Positions 46,766 to 54,415 of a DNA stretch of 64,000 nt are shown here, piece by piece. The notes below the pieces were generated by a model. That model made no database searches. It was not told the DNA's origin and saw only the letters and a program-made list of their open reading frames with translations. Within the stretch, counting starts at the first letter, position 1; each line of letters begins with the position of its first letter. This DNA comes from Cellulomonas hominis (GTDB lineage: Bacteria > Actinomycetota > Actinomycetes > Actinomycetales > Cellulomonadaceae), in contig NZ_CABEGA010000014.1 in assembly GCF_901521055.1 (NCBI RefSeq), forward strand, positions 1-64,000, written 5' to 3'. Both the position numbers and the translations under genes were made by a program.

Positions 46766-46835
46766 TCGAGGTCGTCAGTCCGACACGAGGTCGTCCCGCA
46801 GGACTGACGACCTCGCTCGGTTGTGACGACCTCGC
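46766..46835. repeat. Dispersed nested palindrome, family A, copy 4
   Basis: CGAGGTCGTCAGTCC, CACGAGGTCGTC, TGACGACCTCG and again TGACGACCTCG. The inner right arm is followed by CTCGG instead of GTG, so this copy has partly diverged. It lies between the converging GST-family and VOC genes and could terminate both. Confidence 0.85.
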
Positions 46836-46863
46836 CGGCCCGACCCCGGCCGCAGCGGCGCCG

Positions 46864-47775
46864 TCAGGCCGCCGGGCGGACGCGGACCACGTTGCGCCAC
46901 GGGTCGTCGAACGTCACCGTGGCGCCGTCGTCCCGCACGGGGACTCCGTGGTGGGTCAGACGCTCGCGCAGCGCCCCCACGTCGTCCGTGCCCGGCACCA
47001 CGAGCGTGACCTCGCCCAGACCGAGGGAGCTCGCCCGGGGTCCGGCGCCGGCGGAGTTCCACGTGTTCATCGCCATGTGGTGGTGGTAGCCGCCGGCCGA
47101 CACGAACAGCGCGCCGTGCCAGTCGGCCATGACGTCGAAACCCAGCGCGTCGACGTAGAACGCCCGCGCCCCGGCGACGTCGCCGACCTGCAGGTGCACG
47201 TGCCCGACGACGGGCCGTCCGGCGGGGGCCGCGAGCGCCGCGTCGGTGACGTGCGCGCGCAGGAAGTCGTTCGGGTCCAGCCGCAGCGAGTCCATCACCA
47301 CCCGCCCCTGCGCGTCGTACTGCCACAGGTCGCGCGCGCGGTCCCAGTAGAGCTCGACGCCGTTGCCCTCGGGGTCGGTCAGGTAGAACGCCTCGGACAC
47401 CAGGTGGTCGGCGCTGCCGACGTAGGTGTGCGGGGCGCGCGCGGCGACGGACGCCAGCGTCGCGGCCAGCGCCTCGCGGGTGTCGAACAGGATCGCGGTG
47501 TGGAACAGACCCGCCTGCCCGCGGCTGGTCGGCGGCAGGTCCGGGGTGTGGCGCAGGACCAGCAGCCCGGTGCTGCCGCGGCCGAGCACGACGACGTCCG
47601 GGCGCCCGACGCCCTCGATGCGCTCGTCCGGCCGGTCGACGACGTCGAGGCCCAGGACGTCGCGGTAGTACCGCAGCTGCAGGTCCAGGTCGCCGACGAG
47701 CAGCGTGACGGGGCCCATCGCGGTGTCGGCGGCGAGGCGGTCGAGGGGGCCGAGAGGGCTGGCGTCGGTGGTCAT
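46864..47775 (-). CDS. VOC family ring-cleavage dioxygenase (CatE-like)
   Basis: 303 residues with two vicinal-oxygen-chelate modules. The first is MGPVTLLVGDLDLQLRYYRD with TDPEGNGVELYWD; the second is VGHVHLQVGDVAGARAFYVD with GYHHHMAMNTWNSAG. The His and Glu ligands of a divalent metal are present. The layout matches catechol-2,3-dioxygenase CatE of Bacillus, which cleaves catechols and protects from quinones. A short dyad (47788-47801) lies just upstream, typical of MarR-type control, but no MarR gene is adjacent. Confidence 0.9.
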   Translation of the reverse strand: MTTDASPLGPLDRLAADTAMGPVTLLVGDLDLQLRYYRDVLGLDVVDRPDERIEGVGRPDVVVLGRGSTGLLVLRHTPDLPPTSRGQAGLFHTAILFDTREALAATLASVAARAPHTYVGSADHLVSEAFYLTDPEGNGVELYWDRARDLWQYDAQGRVVMDSLRLDPNDFLRAHVTDAALAAPAGRPVVGHVHLQVGDVAGARAFYVDALGFDVMADWHGALFVSAGGYHHHMAMNTWNSAGAGPRASSLGLGEVTLVVPGTDDVGALRERLTHHGVPVRDDGATVTFDDPWRNVVRVRPAA

Positions 47776-47787
47776 GTCGCTACAATA

Positions 47788-47801
47788 GTTGAGCCTTCAA
47801 C
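47788..47801. promoter_or_regulatory. Dyad GTTGA-N4-TCAAC before the CatE-like gene
   Basis: A 14-bp element with 5-bp perfect arms, 13 nt upstream of the start codon and next to the AT-rich TACAATA. Symmetry and position suit a MarR- or Mhq-type repressor site. The repressor is not in the window. Confidence 0.5.
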
Positions 47802-47840
47802 CTTTGGCCAGACGTGCGGGGATGCCGTGGGTCACGCGAA

Positions 47841-47888
47841 GGTCGGGCAGCGGGTCGGGCAGCGGGTCGCGCAGCGGGCCGAGCAGGC
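47841..47888. repeat. 12-bp tandem repeat, four units
   Basis: GGTCGGGCAGCG twice exactly, then GGTCGCGCAGCG and a diverged fourth unit GGCCGAGCAGGC. It ends 3 nt before the stop of the CYTH-domain gene, in the short gap behind the VOC gene promoter. The period of 12 keeps any frame open. Confidence 0.8.
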
Positions 47889-47891
47889 AGG

Positions 47892-48530
47892 TCAGCCGCG
47901 CCGCTGCACGTCGTTCCGGCCGAAGTCGGTGAGGAACCGCGGCCCGGACTCCGCGAGCTCGCGCCCGTACTGCGCCGCCCACCCGCGGTACGGCGCTCGG
48001 GCCAGCCCGTCGTTCGAGAACCGGGCGTCGTCGGTCACCTCGGTGACGCAGAACGCGGGGATCTGGAGGTCGGTGACCGGGCCGGAGCGCTCGCACTCCG
48101 CGATGACCAGCGGGCTGTTCGCCCCGCCGAACACGTCGATCACCCACCCGTCGGCGCCGAGCCACACCGAGTACCGGTTCTTCACGATGCGGTGGCCGCC
48201 GCGGCGGATCATCTCCATGCCGACGGTCACGTCGATCTCGCGCTCGGCCTCGTAGCGGGTGCCGACGTTCATCGGGCCCTTGAGGGTCACGGCGCAGAAC
48301 TCGAACCGGTCCCCCACCTCGTCCAGCACCGCGAGCGGGTCGGCGTCGGGCCCGAGCCGCACCCGGAGCCCGGAGGCCTGCACCCGCAGCCGCAGCGCGT
48401 AGCCGTCCTGCGCCAGGTAGTACGACTGCACGATGAGCACGGGGTCGGGCTCGTCGAGCAGCTCGGCGGGCGGCTGCTCCACGAAGAACCGGCGCTCGAA
48501 CTCGAAGTCGCCGTAGCCGGTGTCGCTCAC
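47892..48530 (-). CDS. CYTH-domain protein
   Basis: 212 residues. The opening FEFERRFFVEQPP replaces the ExExK motif of the CYTH superfamily (ExERR here). IVQSYYLAQDGYALRLRVQ, VTLKGPMNVGTRYEAEREI and WVIDVFGG also fit the eight-stranded tunnel fold that binds triphosphates. Members are inorganic or thiamine triphosphatases and class IV adenylyl cyclases. The exact activity is not known. GTG overlaps the GNAT stop by 4 nt. Confidence 0.85.
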   Translation of the reverse strand: MSDTGYGDFEFERRFFVEQPPAELLDEPDPVLIVQSYYLAQDGYALRLRVQASGLRVRLGPDADPLAVLDEVGDRFEFCAVTLKGPMNVGTRYEAEREIDVTVGMEMIRRGGHRIVKNRYSVWLGADGWVIDVFGGANSPLVIAECERSGPVTDLQIPAFCVTEVTDDARFSNDGLARAPYRGWAAQYGRELAESGPRFLTDFGRNDVQRRG

Positions 48531-49135
48531 GCCGCCACCTCCAGGTCCATGCCGAGCGTGCGTCCCCAGGTGTGCGCCGCCACCGTGCGGAACCCCACCC
48601 GGTCGTAGAACGCGATCGCCCCGGCGTTCTGCTCCGAGACCCCCAGGTGCAGCCCCGGGACGCCCCGCTCCCGGAGCGCGTCCACCAGGGTCGTGATGAG
48701 GGTGCGGCCGAGCCCCCGGCCCTGGGCGCGCGGCAGCAGGTCGATGTGCAGGTGCGCGGGGTACGGGTCCGTGACGTCGCGGTCGTACCGGGCGCCGTGG
48801 TGCACGGTGTGCAGCAGCTCGTGGTCCTTGGTCCCGTCGTCCGCGGCGGCGGGCAGCGGCAGCCGCTCGCGCAGCGCCGGCCACCACGACTCCTCCTGCC
48901 AGCGGGCGAACGCCTGCGAGTCGGCCGTGCCGACCACGTAGCCGCACAGGCCCTCGTCGTCCGTGACCACCCACGTCAGCGACCGGTCGGCGACGGGGTA
49001 CGGCGCGGCGTAGACGTGGCCGAGCAGGTCCGGGTCCCGGTACACGGGCGTGGCGTCAGTCCCCGCGTCGCCCGTCAGCAGGCACACGCGGTACATCCCC
49101 GGCAGGTCGCACATCGCGAAGGGTCTCACCTGCAT
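48527..49135 (-). CDS. GNAT family N-acetyltransferase
   Basis: 202 residues. The acetyl-CoA motif is HIDLLPRAQGRGLGRTLI (~130-147), then LGVSEQNAGAIAFYDRVGFR, the canonical motif B. It resembles the acetyltransferase-like proteins related to the C-terminal domain of O-GlcNAcase, given the YPAHLHIDLLP phrase. The acceptor is unknown. The ATG at 49135 overlaps the end of the EamA transporter gene by 80 nt; later in-frame Met codons (49114, 49096) could reduce that. Confidence 0.88.
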   Translation of the reverse strand: MQVRPFAMCDLPGMYRVCLLTGDAGTDATPVYRDPDLLGHVYAAPYPVADRSLTWVVTDDEGLCGYVVGTADSQAFARWQEESWWPALRERLPLPAAADDGTKDHELLHTVHHGARYDRDVTDPYPAHLHIDLLPRAQGRGLGRTLITTLVDALRERGVPGLHLGVSEQNAGAIAFYDRVGFRTVAAHTWGRTLGMDLEVAA

Positions 49136-50051
49136 GCTCCCGGACCCTACCGGGCCCGGCCGCGCCCGGGGCGGCGGCGCTCCGGTCCCGCACGAGCAGC
49201 ACGCCGCCCAGCACCAGCACGCCGCCGACCAGCTGCGCCGCCCCGAGGGCGTACCCGGTGACGGCGCTGATCAGCACGGTGAACACGGTGATGAGGTTGA
49301 GGTAGGAGCCCGCCTCCGCCGGCGGGACCCGGCGCACGGCGAGGTTCCACAGCAGGTACGACCCGACCGACGGCAGCAGCGCGATGACCACCAGCGCGAC
49401 GACGGCGTCCCGGCTGCGCGGCCAGTGCACCTGCCCCGCGGCGGCGAACGGTGCCATCAGCAGCGCCGCGATGCCCGCCTGGAACGCCGTCGACGCGATC
49501 GGCGGGACCCCCGCGAGCCCGCGCCCGCCCAGCGTGTACAGGCTCCACACGACGATCGCCCCGACCATGAGCAGGTCCCCGACGTTGAGCTCCAGCGACG
49601 CCAGGTCGCCGACGCGGCCGCCGGTGATCACGACGAGCACGCCCAGGAGGCCGACGGACATGCCCGCCACCGCCCGGCCGGACAGCCCGCGGCGCGCGAC
49701 GGCCGCCCCGAGCAGGGCGATCAGCGCCGGGTTCAGCGCGTTCACCAGGGAGGCGTTCACCGAGGACGTGTGCTGCAGGGCGGTGTACACGAACAGCGCG
49801 TACCCGACCATCCCGAGCAGGGCGAGCACGGCCTGCCGCCGCCACGTCCGCAGCACCGCCCGCCAGTCCGGCCGCTCCACCACCTGCGCGATGACGGCCA
49901 GCGGGACGACGGCGAGCGACCACCGCAGCGCGGTGAGGGCGACCGGGCTCATCTCGCGGACGGCGACCGCACCCAGCACGTAGTTGCCCGCCCAGAACAG
50001 GGTCGCCCCGACGAGCGCGGCGATCGGTCCGGTGCGGGGCGGCAGGGGCAC
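49056..50051 (-). CDS. EamA/DMT superfamily permease
   Basis: 331 residues with ten predicted helices in two EamA repeats: AALVGATLFWAGNYVLGAV and VGDLLMVGAIVVWSLYTLGG open the halves, and PVALTALRWSLAVVPL is typical. It exports small metabolites (amino acids or similar) in known relatives. The start is uncertain: GTG 50051 leaves only a few residues before helix 1, while an in-frame ATG exists at 50123. The last ~26 residues are read from the same DNA as the GNAT N-terminus in another frame. Confidence 0.85.
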   Translation of the reverse strand: MPLPPRTGPIAALVGATLFWAGNYVLGAVAVREMSPVALTALRWSLAVVPLAVIAQVVERPDWRAVLRTWRRQAVLALLGMVGYALFVYTALQHTSSVNASLVNALNPALIALLGAAVARRGLSGRAVAGMSVGLLGVLVVITGGRVGDLASLELNVGDLLMVGAIVVWSLYTLGGRGLAGVPPIASTAFQAGIAALLMAPFAAAGQVHWPRSRDAVVALVVIALLPSVGSYLLWNLAVRRVPPAEAGSYLNLITVFTVLISAVTGYALGAAQLVGGVLVLGGVLLVRDRSAAAPGAAGPGRVREHAGETLRDVRPAGDVPRVPADGRRGD

Positions 50052-50185
50052 CCGCAGGAGGCTACGCGGCCCACGCGGCCTCTGGTGCGTCCACGGGTTT
50101 CCGTGACCCGGCACGCGCCGCATACTCGGCTGCGGAGGCAGCGCGGCCCCCGCCCACGGACATCGAGGCGGACGGAGCCCGAGAG

Positions 50186-51127
50186 ATGGCAGGACGCACC
50201 ACGCCGGAGGTCTCGGTCGTGCTGTGCACGCGGGACGGCGCCGAGCGGCTCGGGCCCACGCTCGAGCACCTGCGGGTCGCCCTCGACCACGCGGAGCGCG
50301 CCGACCTGCCCGCGGAGGTCGTCGTCGTCGACAACGCCTCGACCGACCGGACGCCCGTCGTGCTCGCCGCCGTGGCCCGGCGGGACCCGCGGGTGCGCGT
50401 GGTCGAGGAGCGCCGCCCGGGGATCGCGCGGGCCCGGAACCGCGGCGTGGCGGCCGCCGCGGCTCCGGTGCTGCTCTTCACCGACGACGACGTGCGCGTC
50501 CCGCCGGACTGGGTCGAGCGGATGGCCACCCCGCTGCGGCGCGGCGACGCGGACGTGGTCAACGGGTCCGTCGCGCTCGCCCCGCACCTGCACCGGCCCT
50601 GGCTCAGCCCGGCGCTCGCGTCCGCGTACTTCGCGGTCGTGCCGGACCCGCCCGTGGTGGGCCGCGAGTTCGCCGCCGCGAGCCTCGGCACGACGCGGGA
50701 GGTGCTGGACACGGTGCCGTTCGACGAGTCGCTCGGCACCGCCCGCTACCCCGGCGCCGAGGACACGGTGTTCCGGCTGGACGCGCTGCAGGCCGGGTTC
50801 CGGCAGGCCGGCGTCGGCGGAGCGACCGTCGAGCACCACCCCGACGCCGACCGCCTGGACGCCCGCCGGCTCGCGCGGCAGGCGACGGGTCGCGGGCGCG
50901 GCGAGGCCTACCTGGCGCACCACCTGCACGGCCGGAACCCGCCCGTGGCGACGTCCCTCGCCAAGCTCGTGGCCCTCCGCGTGCTGCTCGGGACCCGCGT
51001 CGTCACCGCGCGGGGCGGCGTGGACGAGGAGGCGCTGCGGCTGCGGCGCCGGGTGGCGTTCCACCGGGAGCTCCTGACGCTCCGGCGGGAGGGCCGGCGG
51101 CACGGGGTCCCGCGGCGCACGTCCTGA
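50186..51127 (+). CDS. Family 2 glycosyltransferase
   Basis: 313 residues. GT-A fold: EVSVVLCTRDGAERLGPTLE at the start, VVVDNASTDRTP, RRPGIARARNRGVAAA and the metal-binding DDD in LLFTDDDVRVPPDW. The acceptor is unknown and the protein is soluble with a basic C-terminus. It stands alone, divergent from the EamA gene. A -10-like CATACT occurs ~57 nt upstream. Confidence 0.9.
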   Translation: MAGRTTPEVSVVLCTRDGAERLGPTLEHLRVALDHAERADLPAEVVVVDNASTDRTPVVLAAVARRDPRVRVVEERRPGIARARNRGVAAAAAPVLLFTDDDVRVPPDWVERMATPLRRGDADVVNGSVALAPHLHRPWLSPALASAYFAVVPDPPVVGREFAAASLGTTREVLDTVPFDESLGTARYPGAEDTVFRLDALQAGFRQAGVGGATVEHHPDADRLDARRLARQATGRGRGEAYLAHHLHGRNPPVATSLAKLVALRVLLGTRVVTARGGVDEEALRLRRRVAFHRELLTLRREGRRHGVPRRTS

Positions 51128-51151
51128 CGACCCGGTCCGGCGCGGGACGGG

Positions 51152-51634
51152 TCAGACCGCGAACCGTGCGTCCCCCGCGGGCTGCAGCGCGTGCGCGACC
51201 CGGGCGTGCATCTCCGCCGACATCTCCGGCAGCGCGTCCAGGCGGAACCAGCGCGCCTCGGAGTTCTCGCCGTCGCCCGGCCCGGGCTCGCCCGACACCC
51301 ACCGGAAGCGGAACGTCAGGTCCAGGTACTGCGACTGGTCGCCGTTGGCGTAGGTCATCGGCGGCAGCGCGTGCACCCACGCCAGGCGCTCGGCGACGGC
51401 GACCACCTCGGTCTCCTCCAGCACCTCGCGGGCGCCGGCGATCGCGGGCTCCTCCCCCGGGTCGATGATCCCGGTCACCGGCGTCCACGCCCCGTTGTCG
51501 GCGCGCCGGACCAGCAGCACCTCCTCGCCGCCGCCCGCGGCGGGCCGCAGCACCACCGCGCTGACGCCGGAGAGCCACAGCAGGTCGTGGCCGATCTTCT
51601 CGCGCAGGTCCAGGACGAAGTCAGGGGTGGGCAC
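51152..51634 (-). CDS. NUDIX hydrolase
   Basis: 160 residues. The Nudix box reads GIIDPGEEPAIAGAREVLEE with T-E-V following (GX5EX7REUXEEXGU pattern with Thr in the usual Xaa place), near residues 55-78. It hydrolyses a nucleoside diphosphate derivative. FVLDLREKIGHDLLWLSG is the typical start of an actinobacterial subgroup. 17 nt separate it from the epimerase-like gene upstream in transcription. Confidence 0.92.
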   Translation of the reverse strand: MPTPDFVLDLREKIGHDLLWLSGVSAVVLRPAAGGGEEVLLVRRADNGAWTPVTGIIDPGEEPAIAGAREVLEETEVVAVAERLAWVHALPPMTYANGDQSQYLDLTFRFRWVSGEPGPGDGENSEARWFRLDALPEMSAEMHARVAHALQPAGDARFAV

Positions 51635-51651
51635 GCGACGATGCTAGGCGC

Positions 51652-52506
51652 TCAGCCCCGCGCGACCTCGTCGCGCCACGAGTGCTGCGGCGCGAACCCC
51701 AGCAGCTCCCGCGCCGCGTCGATCGCCAGCAGCGTCTCGTAGGTGCCGAGCTCCTTGCGCACCTCGACACCCGGGAACTCGGCCGCCAGGAGCTCGGCCG
51801 ACGGGGTGTCCATGATCGTGTCGGCGGCCGCGATGATGACGTTCTGCGAGCCCGTCGTCTCGACCTCCAGCGCCAGCCGGAACGCCGTCGCCGCGTCGCG
51901 CACGTCGATGTAGCCCCACAGGTTCCACCGCCGCAGCGCCGGGTCCGCCCAGTACGACGGCACCTGCGCGTACGCCTCCCGCGGGAACACGTTGGACAGC
52001 CGCAGCCCGACGAACGGGATGCCGGACCACTGCGACACCTGCGCGGCGACGTCCTCGCTCAGCACCTTGGACAGCGCGTAGGTGCTGGTGGGGTACGGGA
52101 AGTGCGCCTCGTCGACCGGCGCGTACAGCGGCGGGACGTCGAACGGCAGGCCGAGCGTCGTCTCGCTGGACGCCCACACCACCTTGCGCAGGCCCAGGCG
52201 CTGCGCGGCGAGGAACACGTTGTTGTTCGCGGCGAGGTTCCGGTTCAGGGTGTCGGGCGGGCTCTCCATGCCGGGCTGCGGGATGTTCGCGAGGTGCACG
52301 ACCGCGGAGCAGCCCGCGAGCGCCTCCACCGCCTGCCCGTAGTCCGCGAGCTCGGCGCGCATCACGTCCACGCCCAGCCCGGCGCGCTCCCCGAAGGGGC
52401 CCTGCACGTCGGTGGCGTGCACGGCGTACCCGTGGTCCAGCAGGTCCTGCACCACCGCGCGGCCCACCTTGCCCAGCGCGCCGGTCACGGCGACGGTCTC
52501 AGTCAT
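51652..52506 (-). CDS. NAD(P)-dependent epimerase/dehydratase (extended SDR)
   Basis: 284 residues. The Rossmann motif is TGALGKVGRAVVQDLLDHG (GxxGxxG at 8-14). The catalytic triad is Ser in VVWASSETTLG with YxxxK in YALSKVLSEDV. The overall pattern is like uronate dehydrogenase-type SDRs. The substrate, probably a sugar or uronate, is not defined. The ATG at 52506 lies inside the end of the upstream membrane-protein gene (8-nt overlap). Confidence 0.9.
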   Translation of the reverse strand: MTETVAVTGALGKVGRAVVQDLLDHGYAVHATDVQGPFGERAGLGVDVMRAELADYGQAVEALAGCSAVVHLANIPQPGMESPPDTLNRNLAANNNVFLAAQRLGLRKVVWASSETTLGLPFDVPPLYAPVDEAHFPYPTSTYALSKVLSEDVAAQVSQWSGIPFVGLRLSNVFPREAYAQVPSYWADPALRRWNLWGYIDVRDAATAFRLALEVETTGSQNVIIAAADTIMDTPSAELLAAEFPGVEVRKELGTYETLLAIDAARELLGFAPQHSWRDEVARG

Positions 52507-52870
52507 GCGGGCCATCCTGTCCCGCCCGGGCGCGGCGAGCCACCTCGGCGCGAGGCGGTGCGTCCGCCTCGCGTCGCCGGCGCACCCGCACGCCGACCAG
52601 GAACCCGGCGAGCAGCACCGCCGCCAGGACGACCAGGTACCAGGAGTCCGCGAACCCGTCGGTGACGGCCAGCAGGACGACGACACCGACCAGCAGCACG
52701 GCAGCGAGCGACACCGCGACCACGTCCAGCACCCGGCGCCCGCGCTCGGTCAGCCGGTCCATGCCGAGGCTCGCGAGCGCCACGCCGCTCGCGGTGGCGC
52801 ACACGAGGGCCCAGCCCGGCTCGCCCGTGACCGCGGACAGGACCAGCCCGGTCACGCCGAGCGCGATCAC
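52499..52870 (-). CDS. Small integral membrane protein
   Basis: 123 residues with three or four predicted helices (VTGLVLSAVTGEPGWALVCA, VVAVSLAAVLLVGVVVLLAV, WYLVVLAAVLLAGFLVGV) and a charged C-terminus. No family is recognised. The first possible ATG/GTG in this frame is GTG 52870; the frame stays open 5' with coding-like residues, so translation may start at a rare codon further upstream. It is the last of a chain of small membrane-protein genes and overlaps the epimerase gene. Confidence 0.65.
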   Translation of the reverse strand: MIALGVTGLVLSAVTGEPGWALVCATASGVALASLGMDRLTERGRRVLDVVAVSLAAVLLVGVVVLLAVTDGFADSWYLVVLAAVLLAGFLVGVRVRRRREADAPPRAEVARRARAGQDGPHD

Positions 52871-52919
52871 GCCCAGGACGTAGACCGCGAGGGGGGCCGG
52901 CTCCGGCGGGCGGGCGTCG

Positions 52920-53456
52920 TCACGCGCGGGCCTCCACCCGCTCGATCGTGAGCGTCGCCCGCGGCGCGGTGACCATCCGCCAGATCATCGAGAACGGCAG
53001 CCCGGTCCGGACCTCGACCCGCTCACCCGGGGCGAGGTCGAGCTCCAGCGCCGGCGAGGTCGTCCAGTCCATCGACGCCCGCACCCGGTGCCTGCCCGGC
53101 GGCACCTCGACCTCCAGGGCCGTGAGCGGCTTGAGCCGGGCGACCTCGGCCCCGTCGACCGTCACGCGGATGTGGCGCAGCATCCCGGCGGAGTCGTCCC
53201 CGCGGGACAGCAGCAGCCGTGCGGGCGGTCCGGGGCGCTCGACCGGTGACGGCATGTCCCGGTCGTGCGCGCGGTCGGCGTCCCGCGCACCATGGCTCCG
53301 CCCGATGACGGCGGTCCAGCCGACGACGAGCACCACGGCAGCACCCGCGGCCGACGGCCAGGAGAACCCGCCGCCCGCCACGACGCCGATCACCACCGCG
53401 ACCACGCCGAAGGCGCTCGCCACGACGATCAGCCAGAACGGCAGGTCGCGCCTCAC
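52920..53456 (-). CDS. Membrane-anchored protein of unknown function
   Basis: 178 residues. Two N-terminal helices (FWLIVVASAFGVVAVVIGVV, AAGAAVVLVVGWTAVIG) are followed by a soluble domain of ~110 residues with beta character (IRVTVDGAEVARLKPLTALE, PPGRHRVRASMDWT, PGERVEVRTGLPF). That pattern resembles a small beta-sandwich that reads out or binds near the membrane. GTG start. It follows the 82-residue gene by 4 nt. Confidence 0.72.
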   Translation of the reverse strand: MRRDLPFWLIVVASAFGVVAVVIGVVAGGGFSWPSAAGAAVVLVVGWTAVIGRSHGARDADRAHDRDMPSPVERPGPPARLLLSRGDDSAGMLRHIRVTVDGAEVARLKPLTALEVEVPPGRHRVRASMDWTTSPALELDLAPGERVEVRTGLPFSMIWRMVTAPRATLTIERVEARA

Positions 53457-53460
53457 GCCG

Positions 53461-53709
53461 TCACCAGTCCAGCCCGAGCAACGACAGCACGATCATCACC
53501 GCACCGATCACCATCCACCCCACTCCGACGCGACCGGTGGTCCGCCCGGTGTTCTTCGCGCGGACCTGCCGGACCATCGCACCGTCGCCGAACGTCTGCT
53601 GCTGCATCGCCGACGTCGTGCGGGCGACCCGTTCGCGGTGCCGGACGAGCGCAGCGCCCGCGAGCACCACGACCACCCCGGTGAGGAGAGCCGGCCAGAA
53701 CACCGTCAC
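53461..53709 (-). CDS. Small two-helix membrane protein
   Basis: 82 residues: helix 1 FWPALLTGVVVVLAGAALV, a polar loop of ~35 residues (SAMQQQTFGDGAMVRQVRAK) and helix 2 VGWMVIGAVMIVLSLLGLDW. No family recognised. It sits 4 nt before the next gene of the chain. GTG start at 53709, with GAGGGGTG just upstream. Confidence 0.65.
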   Translation of the reverse strand: MTVFWPALLTGVVVVLAGAALVRHRERVARTTSAMQQQTFGDGAMVRQVRAKNTGRTTGRVGVGWMVIGAVMIVLSLLGLDW

Positions 53710-53734
53710 GCGACACCCCTCCTCTGCAGCACCC

Positions 53735-53926
53735 TCATGACGTCAGCGACCGGACGGCGACGTAGGCCACCGCGGCGATGCCCACGACAGCCGCAGTGGC
53801 CTGGACCCGCCGGCGCCTGCGGGGGTCGTCGCGGAACCGGAACAGCAACCACGCCGTCAGCAGGACGAGCGCGGCCGCCACCGCCGCCTCGGCCGTCGAG
53901 ATGCTGCCGCCGCCGGTGCCGGTCAC
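53735..53926 (-). CDS. Small single- or two-helix membrane protein
   Basis: 63 residues: Gly/Ser-rich start, helix AAVAAALVLLTAWLLF, basic stretch RFRDDPRRRRRVQ and helix ATAAVVGIAAVAYVAV. The GTG at 53926 overlaps the stop of the upstream gene by 4 nt (GTGA), supporting real translation. Unrecognised. Confidence 0.6.
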   Translation of the reverse strand: MTGTGGGSISTAEAAVAAALVLLTAWLLFRFRDDPRRRRRVQATAAVVGIAAVAYVAVRSLTS

Positions 53927-54189
53927 GCCGCCTCCTCTGGTCCGTGGCCGCGGGGGCCGGCCGGCCTCGCTCGGCGTCGCTGCCGGTACGACGCGATCCC
54001 GATCACCACCAGGAGCACGGTCAGGACGCCGAGCAGCACGAGCACCCACACCGGGGCCCCGACGAAGGCGCCGGACGCGATGACGACCACCTCGCAGACC
54101 GCGATGGTGGCGTACAGCCCCCAGTGCGGCAGCGGCCCCCGCGGCTTGGTGAAGCCCAGGAAGCGCAGGACCTCGCTGGTGTCCGTCAT
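53923..54189 (-). CDS. Small two-helix membrane protein
   Basis: 88 residues: an amphipathic start SEVLRFLGFTKPRGPLPHWG, then helices LYATIAVCEVVVIASGAFV and VWVLVLLGVLTVLLVVIGIA, and a basic tail. The ATG overlaps the stop of the preceding 33-residue frame (ATGA), and its own stop overlaps the next start. Unrecognised. Confidence 0.62.
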   Translation of the reverse strand: MTDTSEVLRFLGFTKPRGPLPHWGLYATIAVCEVVVIASGAFVGAPVWVLVLLGVLTVLLVVIGIASYRQRRRARPAGPRGHGPEEAA

Positions 54190-54287
54190 CGCCGCCGCCG
54201 GTGCAGCACCAGCGCGACCAGCAGCACGACCACCACGCCGGCCAGGAGCACGCCGATCGGGACGCTCCCGCCCTCAGCCCCGCGCAC
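54186..54287 (-). CDS. Possible 33-residue single-helix membrane peptide
   Basis: A GTG-initiated frame of 34 codons: a short Gly-rich start, helix VPIGVLLAGVVVVLLVALVL and an HRRRR tail. Its TGA overlaps the ATG of the next gene by three bases, as in the rest of the chain. The composition fits a real single-pass peptide, but length alone cannot prove expression. Confidence 0.45.
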   Translation of the reverse strand: MRGAEGGSVPIGVLLAGVVVVLLVALVLHRRRR

Positions 54288-54415
54288 GCCGTCCGCCCTT
54301 CGTCTCCGACCCGTGCCCGCACTCTGCCTGGTCAGACGTCACCCGGCCGGACGAAACGGACATTTCACTCGGACGGGGGACCGTGCGGGCGGAGACTGGG
54401 GACGGAGGTGCCGCC

